Of a DNA stretch of 32,226 nucleotides, positions 7,707 to 13,965 are shown piece by piece. The first letter of the stretch is position 1; each line of letters starts with the position of its first letter. A program made the position numbers and the translations under genes. A model generated the notes under the pieces. It saw only the letters and a program-made list of their open reading frames with translations. It was not told where the DNA came from and did no database searches. Origin of the DNA: Cyanobacteria bacterium REEB67 (GTDB taxonomy: Bacteria > Cyanobacteriota > Vampirovibrionia > Obscuribacterales > Obscuribacteraceae); assembly GCA_018971775.1 (NCBI GenBank), contig JAGXAB010000071.1, forward strand, positions 1-32,226. Direction: 5' to 3'.

Positions 7707-7948
7707 GAGAAGGAAGTCTGAGCCTGGTTAGCCATTGCCTCTTGCCAGAGCTTATACGTCTCGATCAAAGCCTCTTCAAGATTACGGCTAGCCGACGTGG
7801 AGTGAAACGAGCGACCATCGCTCTGAAATTCGACAGCATGCGGGGGAGTAATTGTGACCTTAGCTCCTGGTCTGGTAGCAATATTTTTCAGGGCACTGTA
7901 AGCAAGGAGCGCATTTGCAACTTGTGGTATTGGATCTATGTGAGACAT
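7703..7948 (-). CDS. Small hypothetical protein
   Basis: This is an 81-residue soluble protein with no recognised domain. The ATG at 7948 has AGAGGT about nine bases upstream. The sequence has a short helical N-terminus, a strand-rich middle (AKVTITPPHAVEFQ) and a helical end (LEEALIETYKLWQEAM). Its stop overlaps the integrase remnant on the other strand. It may share a transcript with the 49-residue gene upstream. Confidence 0.6.
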   Translation of the reverse strand: MSHIDPIPQVANALLAYSALKNIATRPGAKVTITPPHAVEFQSDGRSFHSTSASRNLEEALIETYKLWQEAMANQAQTSFS

Positions 7949-7975
7949 TTGAATTTTACCTCTGGCAGGATATGG

Positions 7976-8125
7976 TTATTTCTTCTTGCTTTGTTTGGCT
8001 TTCGGTGCGGCTTGAGATAGGGCGCTTCCAGCCACCTCTTTTACCGTCTTAGGTGTCTGTTTCTTTGCTAAAAGCTTTGCCGCAGCAGAAGCTACGGCCG
8101 GGCTGGTTTTGCGATTCTTAGCCAT
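7976..8125 (-). CDS. 49-residue Lys/Ala-rich conserved small protein
   Basis: This basic mini-protein starts at ATG 8125 behind the ribosome binding site GAGGT. Its pattern VASAAAKLLAKKQTPKTVKE followed by VAGSALSQ resembles a family of small Ala/Lys/Ser-rich proteins found on phages and mobile elements in many bacteria; this is from memory and not searched. The Lys-rich tail suggests nucleic-acid binding or disorder. Confidence 0.62.
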   Translation of the reverse strand: MAKNRKTSPAVASAAAKLLAKKQTPKTVKEVAGSALSQAAPKAKQSKKK

Positions 8126-8304
8126 ATTGTTTACCTCATCTAATTGGAGTGTATAGTTTGTTTGCTTACTAACAGCTAAAGACTGGAAGGCAAAGATTTC
8201 ATCTTCAGTTCGGGTGGGATTGGCGACTTATCTTGTCGACTTTTTGGCTACCTATTTGGCATTTCTTGGAAGTGAGTGTCAGCAACCACCTGAAAGCTGC
8301 TGAC

Positions 8305-9417
8305 CTATGGCGGCCCGAGTCTCGTCGTTGACAATATTGCGTTGAATTTGTCACTTCCCCAGCCCAGTGACGCGGGCAAAGGATAGTCGGCAAGCCCTTC
8401 ACTCTCAATTTTTAGGATGGATTTTTCAAGCAGCACTGGGCGCTCTGGTGCCGGCTCATGTCTTTCCTGAAGTCGCTCACCAGTTTTGTTCAGGTGGATG
8501 CAAGCTCGCTCGAAGCTGGCTTCGCTCATAAGATCTAGGTCGTAAGCGCGTCTAACCAACGCCGAGACTGATACCTTCCAACGGCGCTTCAATTCATAAA
8601 AGTGGTCCCAATTTAGCCAGGAAGGGCATTCGGCCTGGAACGGTCCTTTCGGCAAGAGAAATGCGGAGCCAAAGCGGTTTGCCTGCTTTTCATGGATTTT
8701 ATCCCCCGGCTCGACGTGCCGGTGCATCACAAGGTGGCCCAGCTCGTGAGCCGCATTGAAGCGCATTCGACTCGACGAGTCTTTTGCGGTGTTCAGGAAG
8801 ACATATGGCCGATGCTCTAACCATGCGGAAAAGGCATCCATTTTCGAGCTGTGGCCAGACACAAACGAGACAATTACGCCTTTACTTTCAAGAAGTTTGA
8901 TCATATCCGGGATTGGCCCCAGTCCAAGATTCCAGGCAGCTCTGACGGATTCGGCACAAGCTTCGATGTCTTCTTCCGAGTAAACCTCGGTGCGGATAGC
9001 GCTGACGTTTTCCGGCGGCAGCTCTACAAATTTTTCGACATGGTTGACGAGTTCACACAGCATGGACCCGTGCGCGAGGATTTGTCTTTTGTTAGTCTCG
9101 GTGGTGGATCTGAGGCTTCTGAAGTGGCAGGCATCTGTCTCTAGTCGCTGGACCCGATCCGGTTGTGCAAAATAACTTACTGGAAAACCTGTAGCTAGGC
9201 TAATCTTTACCAGTGTCAGTCCATCCGGTTTCGCTTTTCCTTTTTCGAACTGACTTATTGCACTACTAGTCTTCTCGACTCGCTCAGCCAGCTCCTTTTG
9301 GGTATATCCGCAGAACTCGCGAGCGAGGACAAGACGCGCCGAGTTGAACAGATGTGCTGCCAAATTTCGATCATTTTCTCCGATCGGAGGGATGGACTCA
9401 TGTGGCGGTTGCGTCAC
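8305..9417 (-). CDS. XRE-family HTH regulator fused to ImmA/IrrE metallopeptidase
   Basis: This 370-residue protein has an XRE helix-turn-helix at about residues 26-82 (YTQKELAERVEKTSSAISQF). It is followed by an ImmA/IrrE (COG2856) zinc-peptidase domain with HELGH at 224-228 and the third ligand region EKQANRFGSAFLLP about 20 residues later. Such proteins sense stress or toxin state and cleave a partner, or act as antitoxin or regulator. Its start lies 20 bases inside the end of the upstream gene, so the two are co-translated. The C-terminal ~80 residues are a family-typical helical region plus a variable tail. Confidence 0.92.
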   Translation of the reverse strand: MTQPPHESIPPIGENDRNLAAHLFNSARLVLAREFCGYTQKELAERVEKTSSAISQFEKGKAKPDGLTLVKISLATGFPVSYFAQPDRVQRLETDACHFRSLRSTTETNKRQILAHGSMLCELVNHVEKFVELPPENVSAIRTEVYSEEDIEACAESVRAAWNLGLGPIPDMIKLLESKGVIVSFVSGHSSKMDAFSAWLEHRPYVFLNTAKDSSSRMRFNAAHELGHLVMHRHVEPGDKIHEKQANRFGSAFLLPKGPFQAECPSWLNWDHFYELKRRWKVSVSALVRRAYDLDLMSEASFERACIHLNKTGERLQERHEPAPERPVLLEKSILKIESEGLADYPLPASLGWGSDKFNAILSTTRLGPP

Positions 9418-10018
9418 CTCTCTCTACCTCTCCTTTGTTCTTGGTCTTTGGTTTGGCCTTGATCTCAATCTCAGGGATGGCCTCTTCCGGCGGGAAGTGA
9501 GCGACTTGAGCCACTGCCGGCAGTAGCTCATAAGTCTCGCCCCAACTATTAATACGGCCGCTGCTCTCGTTGACTCCATCTGGGACGCAAATGTGGGCGG
9601 ATAAGAAGCCTTCTACCGGGTTGCCCATGTGCGTGATGATTGCCGCCTCGACCTTGGCCGAATACTTGCTCAGGTCAAGGCCTGGGATCTTTTGTTGGAC
9701 AATTGACTGGACTGCATTATTATTGTTGGGAAATGAAGTTTGGATATTTTGCTTCTTGCCCTTACCCACCTTATGGCAGGCCAGTACCACACCATTGGTG
9801 ATCAGCCTGAGCTTGGGGTAGCGGGAAATTAGCTCCAGCGGCCCACCAGTCTTGGCTGCCTCTCCTAAATAGTACGCTATAAAGTTGTACACGTCCGTCC
9901 CAAATGTATTTCCATTACTTTCTTTTCGATAGTTTTTACATGCCGCCGCGTAGCCCTTGCGGCAAGCTTCTAATATCAACTGCTGGGCTTCCAGGGGGAT
10001 TTTCTCGATCAACTGCAT
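9398..10018 (-). CDS. Unknown partner protein of the XRE-ImmA/IrrE regulator
   Basis: This 206-residue protein has a helical N-terminus (about 1-60), a strand/helix core with AAIITHMGNPVEGFLSAHIC and INSWGETYELLP, and a charged Pro/Lys-rich tail. It starts at ATG 10018 with AGAGG ten bases upstream, directly under a consensus promoter. It overlaps the protease gene by 20 bases. From memory, genes of similar layout (an alpha/beta protein with a GxWIGxP-like core) occur next to XRE-ImmA proteins elsewhere. It could be the substrate, toxin or effector of the pair; that is inference from position. Confidence 0.75.
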   Translation of the reverse strand: MQLIEKIPLEAQQLILEACRKGYAAACKNYRKESNGNTFGTDVYNFIAYYLGEAAKTGGPLELISRYPKLRLITNGVVLACHKVGKGKKQNIQTSFPNNNNAVQSIVQQKIPGLDLSKYSAKVEAAIITHMGNPVEGFLSAHICVPDGVNESSGRINSWGETYELLPAVAQVAHFPPEEAIPEIEIKAKPKTKNKGEVERGDATAT

Positions 10019-10050
10019 TGGGCGGACTGCCTCTCGGGGACGACTCCAGT

Positions 10051-10079
10051 TTTATAGCAAACTGCAGGTAAAGTGTCAA
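10051..10079 (-). promoter_or_regulatory. Consensus sigma70 promoter for the partner-ImmA operon
   Basis: On the minus strand, TTGACA (10074-10079) is followed by a 17-bp spacer and TATAAA (10051-10056), near-perfect vegetative spacing. It drives the genes at 10018 and 9417 downwards. The XRE domain of the second gene makes it a plausible autoregulator here. Confidence 0.75.
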
Positions 10080-10211
10080 GAAATAAAGTCAAGACGTTGT
10101 ACTTTCAGCAAATTCAAAGCGGCTTCCAAAATGGGACTGCGAAGCGGACGGCAAGCCACTTGTAGCAACACGGGGATGAAAAAGTCCTGATACCGCTAAA
10201 TATCACGAGTT

Positions 10212-12065
10212 TCACGGCGGCGGCTTCGACTCCACATCTAGTGTCACAGCTTCAAAAAATGCATCAAATCCACATTCATCCGACTCTGACACCACGACAT
10301 GAAGCTGATGAGGTCTTGAATCTAATTCCGCCCTGAGCTGAGTTATAAGCCCCCTCAACCACGTTTCTGACTCATAATCCGGTGACCGGCCAATAGCAGA
10401 CAAATACACAGGCAAAAGCGCTCGCAATTTTTTGGTATCGACCTGGACAAAATTGTCCGGGGTGATCTTATCGATGTCTTTTCGCCAGCTTTTATCCCAC
10501 TTATTCCTGGTACGAGTGACCTGATTTTTCAGATCAAGCTTGTCCCGTAGTGCCCTCATTTTGATTTCGTGAATAATGCGGCGAGCAGCCAGCCGGCCGG
10601 GGGGCATATTTTTTTGAATGGATTGCGGAAGGGCGCCTATTTCTTGTGAATCAGCGCCCACCACAACGTTATACTCAGGTGTAACGGCTGCCAAGCGACG
10701 GTTTTGAATGTCCGTTTGCGCCGGTTTCCACAACTGCTGATGCTTGTACAGCGTCTTATTACTGCAACCGGTTTTCAGTTGAAGGTCACGCACACTAAAA
10801 GTCTGGTCGAATTCTTCAAAGTCGGCGACGGCGGCGGCAATTTTTTTGGCAGCAGCGGTCTTAAGATTGGCACTGTTTCGCTGCCAGGCAATTGGAATGG
10901 TGCGCACAAATGGGGTGATATTTTGGCCCCGGCGCTCTGGGGGTACCCAGGCAGCGGCCCGGCCTATTTGCGCGATAGCGTCGGCCCGCCCTCTGTTTAT
11001 CTCCTTGCTCAAACCGTTGTGCTTATCGGCCAGAATCTTTTCAATTGCCCACTGGCGCTCTGTTTCATATCCGTATCCCAGGGGCAAAAGTTCGTGCTCG
11101 GGGTCACCGTAAAAGAGATAGTGGGACAAAGAAGTGGTAGCTTCGGCGCGCTGAGATTCGCCGGTCAGTCCGACCTGGGCAAAATTGCGACCGGCCACCC
11201 AACGTTCAGCAATGATCCCCGGGGGCAGCCCTTGGAATACACCTTTTACAATATCCGAGGCATATCTATCAGTTTGGATTCGGTCAGGCCTCTTAAAAGG
11301 GACGACAACGCACTCTCCTTTTGTATTTATCTGACTCATCTGAGCAGTTATCCGCTCCTGACTTTCGGTCAGCCTGGCCACCGTAGCTTTCAGCTGATGA
11401 AAGTCGTGCCTGCTATGGCCGCAAGAAACATCCCGCATGAAGCTGTCCAGGGCGGGAACCGGTCCAATACAGTCGCGTTCCATGAGGACTTCGCCGGTTC
11501 GGTCAAGCCAGGCAAAGCCTGGTTGAAGTGGGAGCCGCAAACCATTGCCCAGCGAACCGCCCCGGCGGCTATCTCCGGGAGCAGGGAAAACCTCCAATGT
11601 GCCGGCGGCAATGTCAAAACCATTCAACCGGAGGAGTTGCACCAGCTGGTTTCGTAAGTCACGGGAGCTAACAGGTTCATCAAAAAAGATATACAGATGC
11701 CAGCCACCTGAATGGCTGGACCGGTAAAGGAAGGTTTCTACAATGCCGGCGTCAGCCAGGGCGTCTTGAATCTTGGCCAGGTGCTTTTCGTTGTGATACT
11801 TGCTGCCGACATCAATGTCTAGCACACCAAATCTGGTGGCCTGGCCGGCACGAGCACCGAGGAGATGTTTGGGATGAACGCAGGCGGCAGCCTTGAGAAT
11901 TTCGCTATCGGTGAGCTGATAATGCTCTTTCGCCGAAAGCCAAAATTCGTCCGTGGGTCGCTTATATATGTAGCCATACCGGTGAAAAAGGGACAGGTAC
12001 TGGCCAACGGCGGAATAGCCCTTGGGGTAGAATTTTTCACGACAAAATCTTTCGGCCGGCACCAA
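10212..12065 (-). CDS. Archaeo-eukaryotic-type primase / plasmid replication protein
   Basis: This 617-residue protein (counted from TTG 12065) has a primase-polymerase core with metal-binding FGVLDIDVG (DID at 83-85), SGGWHLYIFF (about 119-128) and LEVFPAP followed by NGLRLPLQPG. That motif order is seen in AEP-type primases of plasmids and TOTE-like elements. A helix-turn-helix (FSVRDLQLKTGCSNKTLYKH) follows near 420-440. The first strong ribosome binding site, AAGGAGA at 12105-12111, is followed six bases later by ACG (12096-12098), not a usual start. The frame is open from there, so translation may begin at ACG (628 residues), or at TTG 12065 or GTG 12062. It lies beside an iteron array and is the probable replication initiator/primase. 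Confidence 0.85.
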   Translation of the reverse strand: MVPAERFCREKFYPKGYSAVGQYLSLFHRYGYIYKRPTDEFWLSAKEHYQLTDSEILKAAACVHPKHLLGARAGQATRFGVLDIDVGSKYHNEKHLAKIQDALADAGIVETFLYRSSHSGGWHLYIFFDEPVSSRDLRNQLVQLLRLNGFDIAAGTLEVFPAPGDSRRGGSLGNGLRLPLQPGFAWLDRTGEVLMERDCIGPVPALDSFMRDVSCGHSRHDFHQLKATVARLTESQERITAQMSQINTKGECVVVPFKRPDRIQTDRYASDIVKGVFQGLPPGIIAERWVAGRNFAQVGLTGESQRAEATTSLSHYLFYGDPEHELLPLGYGYETERQWAIEKILADKHNGLSKEINRGRADAIAQIGRAAAWVPPERRGQNITPFVRTIPIAWQRNSANLKTAAAKKIAAAVADFEEFDQTFSVRDLQLKTGCSNKTLYKHQQLWKPAQTDIQNRRLAAVTPEYNVVVGADSQEIGALPQSIQKNMPPGRLAARRIIHEIKMRALRDKLDLKNQVTRTRNKWDKSWRKDIDKITPDNFVQVDTKKLRALLPVYLSAIGRSPDYESETWLRGLITQLRAELDSRPHQLHVVVSESDECGFDAFFEAVTLDVESKPPP

Positions 12066-12104
12066 TGTGGTGGACGCGGCCGGAGCAAAGCTGGACGTAA
12101 GGTC

Positions 12105-12111
12105 TCTCCTT
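12105..12111 (-). promoter_or_regulatory. Strong Shine-Dalgarno without a canonical start codon
   Basis: AAGGAGA on the minus strand is the best ribosome binding site in front of the primase gene. At normal spacing the only in-frame candidate is ACG at 12096-12098; ATG, GTG and TTG are absent there. This makes a rare ACG start, or a mutated ATG, worth considering. Confidence 0.5.
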
Positions 12112-12129
12112 TAAGGAAAAGAAGACGTG

Positions 12130-12158
12130 TTGACCTATCCAGGCATATCGCTTATTCT
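12130..12158 (+). promoter_or_regulatory. Predicted promoter of an antisense RNA to the rep leader
   Basis: TTGACC (12130-12135), a 17-bp spacer and TATTCT (12153-12158) point rightwards, opposite to the primase gene. No protein-coding gene lies downstream before the terminator at 12238, so the product would be a short non-coding RNA. Confidence 0.5.
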
Positions 12159-12241
12159 TGGGTCATTCGCGAAAAACCTACCAAGTAAAACGCGACGACA
12201 ATTGAATAAGAAGCCCGATTAAGGTCTCGCAAGTAAGACAT
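12152..12241 (-). CDS. Possible 29-residue leader peptide upstream of the primase
   Basis: A minus-strand frame ATG...TAA encodes 29 residues, beginning MSYLRDLNRA and ending SRMTQE. It lies wholly in the predicted rep mRNA leader and ends about 40 bases before the primase ribosome binding site. GAGG is present, but only two bases before the ATG, so translation is uncertain. In IncFII-type plasmids a short leader peptide (tap) couples translation to repA and is controlled by an antisense RNA. The layout here is analogous but not homologous as far as I can see. Confidence 0.4.
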   Translation of the reverse strand: MSYLRDLNRASYSIVVAFYLVGFSRMTQE

Positions 12242-12261
12242 CGCCTCAAGCGATGTTTTTG
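12165..12261 (+). ncRNA. Putative antisense RNA controlling rep expression
   Basis: The predicted promoter at 12130-12158 and the rho-independent terminator at 12238-12260 bound a transcript of about 95 nt. It lies inside the predicted 5' leader of the primase mRNA on the opposite strand, so it would be fully complementary to that leader, including the 29-codon leader ORF. Countertranscribed RNAs with this placement set copy number in several known plasmid families. The prediction rests on promoter, terminator and position; transcription is not shown. Confidence 0.5.
12238..12260 (+). terminator. Rho-independent terminator of the antisense RNA
   Basis: The stem ACATCGC (12238-12244), loop CTCAA and GCGATGT (12250-12256) are followed directly by TTTT, a textbook plus-strand terminator. 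On the other strand the same hairpin contains the ATG of the leader ORF. Confidence 0.7.
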
Positions 12262-12312
12262 TTATGTCTAATTGTCCCTTCTAGGAGGCGCCTTCGGCCT
12301 CGATATATCTTT

Positions 12313-12349
12313 GTGATATGCACCACCATTGGTGCCTCGCCAATATCAC
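12313..12349 (-). other. Hairpin at the predicted 5' end of the rep mRNA
   Basis: An outer stem GTGATAT/ATATCAC (12313-12319 with 12343-12349) encloses an inner stem GCACCA/TGGTGC (12320-12325 with 12330-12335, loop CCAT). It starts right at the expected transcription start of the rep promoter, so it would cap the message. It could stabilise the mRNA or take part in control. Confidence 0.55.
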
Positions 12350-12356
12350 GATTGAT

Positions 12357-12385
12357 ACTATAACCAGTCGGGCCAGAACGCGCAA
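12357..12385 (-). promoter_or_regulatory. Predicted promoter of the primase gene
   Basis: On the minus strand, TTGCGC (12380-12385), a 17-bp spacer and TATAGT (12357-12362) form a sigma70-type promoter. Transcription would start near 12350, giving a leader of roughly 240 nt before the primase ribosome binding site. The first iteron lies about 45 bp upstream of the -35 hexamer. Confidence 0.5.
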
Positions 12386-12428
12386 GTGGGCAAATCGCCC
12401 GAAAGGCCCAGAGGATCAAGGTAGCCGG

Positions 12429-12876
12429 ACTTCCGGAACTCCGGCTGTATCACCGGTTGTGTTCCGGAAGTTTCCGGCAGCGGGATAATCAAGCCCATTA
12501 GGTGACTTCCGCATGATCCGGACTTCCGGCGACAGACCGGCTTGGAAATATCAGACAATTGTTGTGATTTGCGACAAGCGGCTCGGCCGGCGAGAAGAAT
12601 CGACTTCCGGAACAAGCCGTATCCAAATCCGGAACACATCCGGAAGCCTCCGGAATAGAATCAGTTTGCCCCATAAAATCCGGAAGCCTGTAAATCCAGA
12701 CAGCCGCAATTTTCCGGCATCTCCCCTCCACGCTATATCGCCAGACTTCCGGAAGCTTCCGGATACCACAGGCGGTTTCATGACCAAATCATTGAAGATT
12801 GCCAAAAACCACATGGGCATCCATGCGCCGGACTTCCGGAAGTTCGTTAGGGATGGCGAAATTCACTTCCGGAAGT
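12429..12876. repeat. Iteron-like array of TTCCGGAA palindromes, probable origin of replication
   Basis: About 14 copies of the core TTCCGG/CCGGAA occur in this 450-bp gene-free stretch. They start near 12431, 12462, 12472, 12524, 12605, 12628, 12639, 12649, 12679, 12712, 12747, 12757, 12834 and 12867. The best copy is ACTTCCGGAAGT at 12865-12876, a perfect 12-bp palindrome; many copies carry a flanking AC or AG. Spacing is irregular (10, 21, 33 bp and larger), unlike a CRISPR. The array sits between the divergent primase and HTH-protein genes, the usual place for an iteron origin or initiator operator. The last copy touches the -35 region of the rightward promoter. Confidence 0.75.
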
Positions 12877-12878
12877 CA

Positions 12879-12906
12879 TTGCATTACAACAAAATTTCCT
12901 TATAAT
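12879..12906 (+). promoter_or_regulatory. Predicted promoter of the HTH coiled-coil gene
   Basis: TTGCAT (12879-12884), a 16-bp spacer and TATAAT (12901-12906) point to the gene at 12965. The last iteron copy ends two bases upstream, so an iteron-binding protein would contact or block polymerase. Confidence 0.6.
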
Positions 12907-12964
12907 TGATCCCTTGAAAGTCAAGTCCTGCGATAGATACAGAACGCGAGCAAGAATATATCCA

Positions 12965-13762
12965 ATGAATAAACACCCAATGTTATCAGTCAAAGAAGCG
13001 GCCCACTTGTTGGGCTGTGATGAGCGCTGGGTAAGAGAAAGACTTAATCAGGGTCAATTGAAGGGCGAGAAAAAAAATATCGGTCTCAAGGAAAAGTGGT
13101 TTGTCTACGCCGGCGAAGTTCAAGCGGTCCTTGAGCGCAAAGGTAGTCTGCCTAGTATGGCATCGAGTGAATATCTAGCATCAAACAATCAGTCACCGGC
13201 TGCCGGTCAAGTATTGGGGGCCTCTGCATCTCCGGGCCCAGTGGTAATTGATGCTGCATGGGACGAAGAAGAAGATAAAGCGACAGCGACTACGCAAACG
13301 AATGAAGAGCGACTAGCTTGGTTGGAAACGCAGCGACAAGCAGTGGTTGAACTTGCTGAAGAAATGATGCGTCCTATCTTGTCTCAGCTTGAAGAGAAGA
13401 ATAATCAACTAAAACAAAAAGAAGACGCCCTGCAAGCCGCGACCTACCAACTAGGATATGCGAAAGGGCGGCTGGAAGAGCAAGATGAGAAGATAAAGCT
13501 GCTGCCGGATTATCAAGCCCGTGCTGATAAGGCGGCGGAACTCGAACGTGAAGCCGAAACAGCAAAAGAACGAGCTGCACTGCTCGAACAGAATTTAGCT
13601 CAGAGCGAGCAGCGTGCACGAGATGAGATCGCACGTCTAACAGAAGAGAAGGAATTGCAGGCGCAACAGACAAAAGCGCAGCTTGACGCTCTAACAAGCC
13701 GGATAGGTGAATTGGAAAGAAGCTGGTGGCAAAAGTTCTTTGGCCTTAAAAAGGTTGACTGA
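12965..13762 (+). CDS. MerR/excisionase-like HTH protein with long coiled coil
   Basis: This 265-residue protein has an N-terminal winged-helix domain of the excisionase/MerR type (about 4-55: LSVKEAAHLLGCDERWVRER). A Ser/Ala-rich linker follows (about 60-110), then a continuous coiled coil (about 115-250) and an aromatic, basic end SWWQKFFGLKK. I chose ATG 12965; a TTG at 12914 in the same frame sits at the predicted transcription start. It borders the iteron array and is divergent from the primase, so it could bind the iterons and act in initiation, copy control or partition. No ParA-type ATPase is visible on the plasmid. Confidence 0.8.
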   Translation: MNKHPMLSVKEAAHLLGCDERWVRERLNQGQLKGEKKNIGLKEKWFVYAGEVQAVLERKGSLPSMASSEYLASNNQSPAAGQVLGASASPGPVVIDAAWDEEEDKATATTQTNEERLAWLETQRQAVVELAEEMMRPILSQLEEKNNQLKQKEDALQAATYQLGYAKGRLEEQDEKIKLLPDYQARADKAAELEREAETAKERAALLEQNLAQSEQRARDEIARLTEEKELQAQQTKAQLDALTSRIGELERSWWQKFFGLKKVD

Positions 13763-13813
13763 CACAGGCCGAGAAAAAAAGTAGTTGCTCCGAAAAAGTG
13801 CTTGCAACTGGGT

Positions 13814-13917
13814 GTTAACTAAACCCCTCCCGCCGGAGCCCCATGACGCTTTGCTAAAATGGCTTCTGTTCTGGGCCGAGTCGCAGCAAGAATTTCTGCC
13901 GCAGTCGTTAACTAAAC
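13814..13917 (+). repeat. Direct repeat GTTAACTAAAC (two copies) before the recombinase gene
   Basis: GTTAACTAAAC occurs at 13814-13824 and again at 13907-13917, with 82 bp between the copies. The second copy lies between the likely -35 position and the TATAAT at 13923-13928 of the recombinase promoter. These could be recombinase binding sites (a res-like site) or operators. The surrounding 200 bp (13763-13965) contain no gene that I can support. Confidence 0.45.
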
Positions 13918-13965
13918 TACTGTATAATTAACAAGCATCAGCGGCGAAAAGGTCGGCGAAAACCA

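Noticed and set aside
8278..8304. Terminator after the ImmA gene (GTCAGCA/TGCTGAC)
   Set aside because: The stem is short, the loop is 13 bases and no T-run follows on the minus strand.
10704..11657. 317-codon plus-strand ORF
   Set aside because: It is antisense to the primase core, whose motifs are clear on the minus strand.
11819..12088. Alternative frame starting at TTG 12088 as the true start of the primase
   Set aside because: It is in another frame, ends after 89 codons and lacks the primase motifs. It would need a frameshift that nothing else supports.
12429..12876. CRISPR array
   Set aside because: The repeated unit is only 8-12 bp, spacing is irregular, and there are no cas genes. 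An iteron or operator array fits better.
12513..12905. 130-codon plus-strand ORF and two minus-strand ORFs in the iteron region
   Set aside because: They are built from translated TTCCGGAA repeats, lack ribosome sites and overlap each other on both strands.
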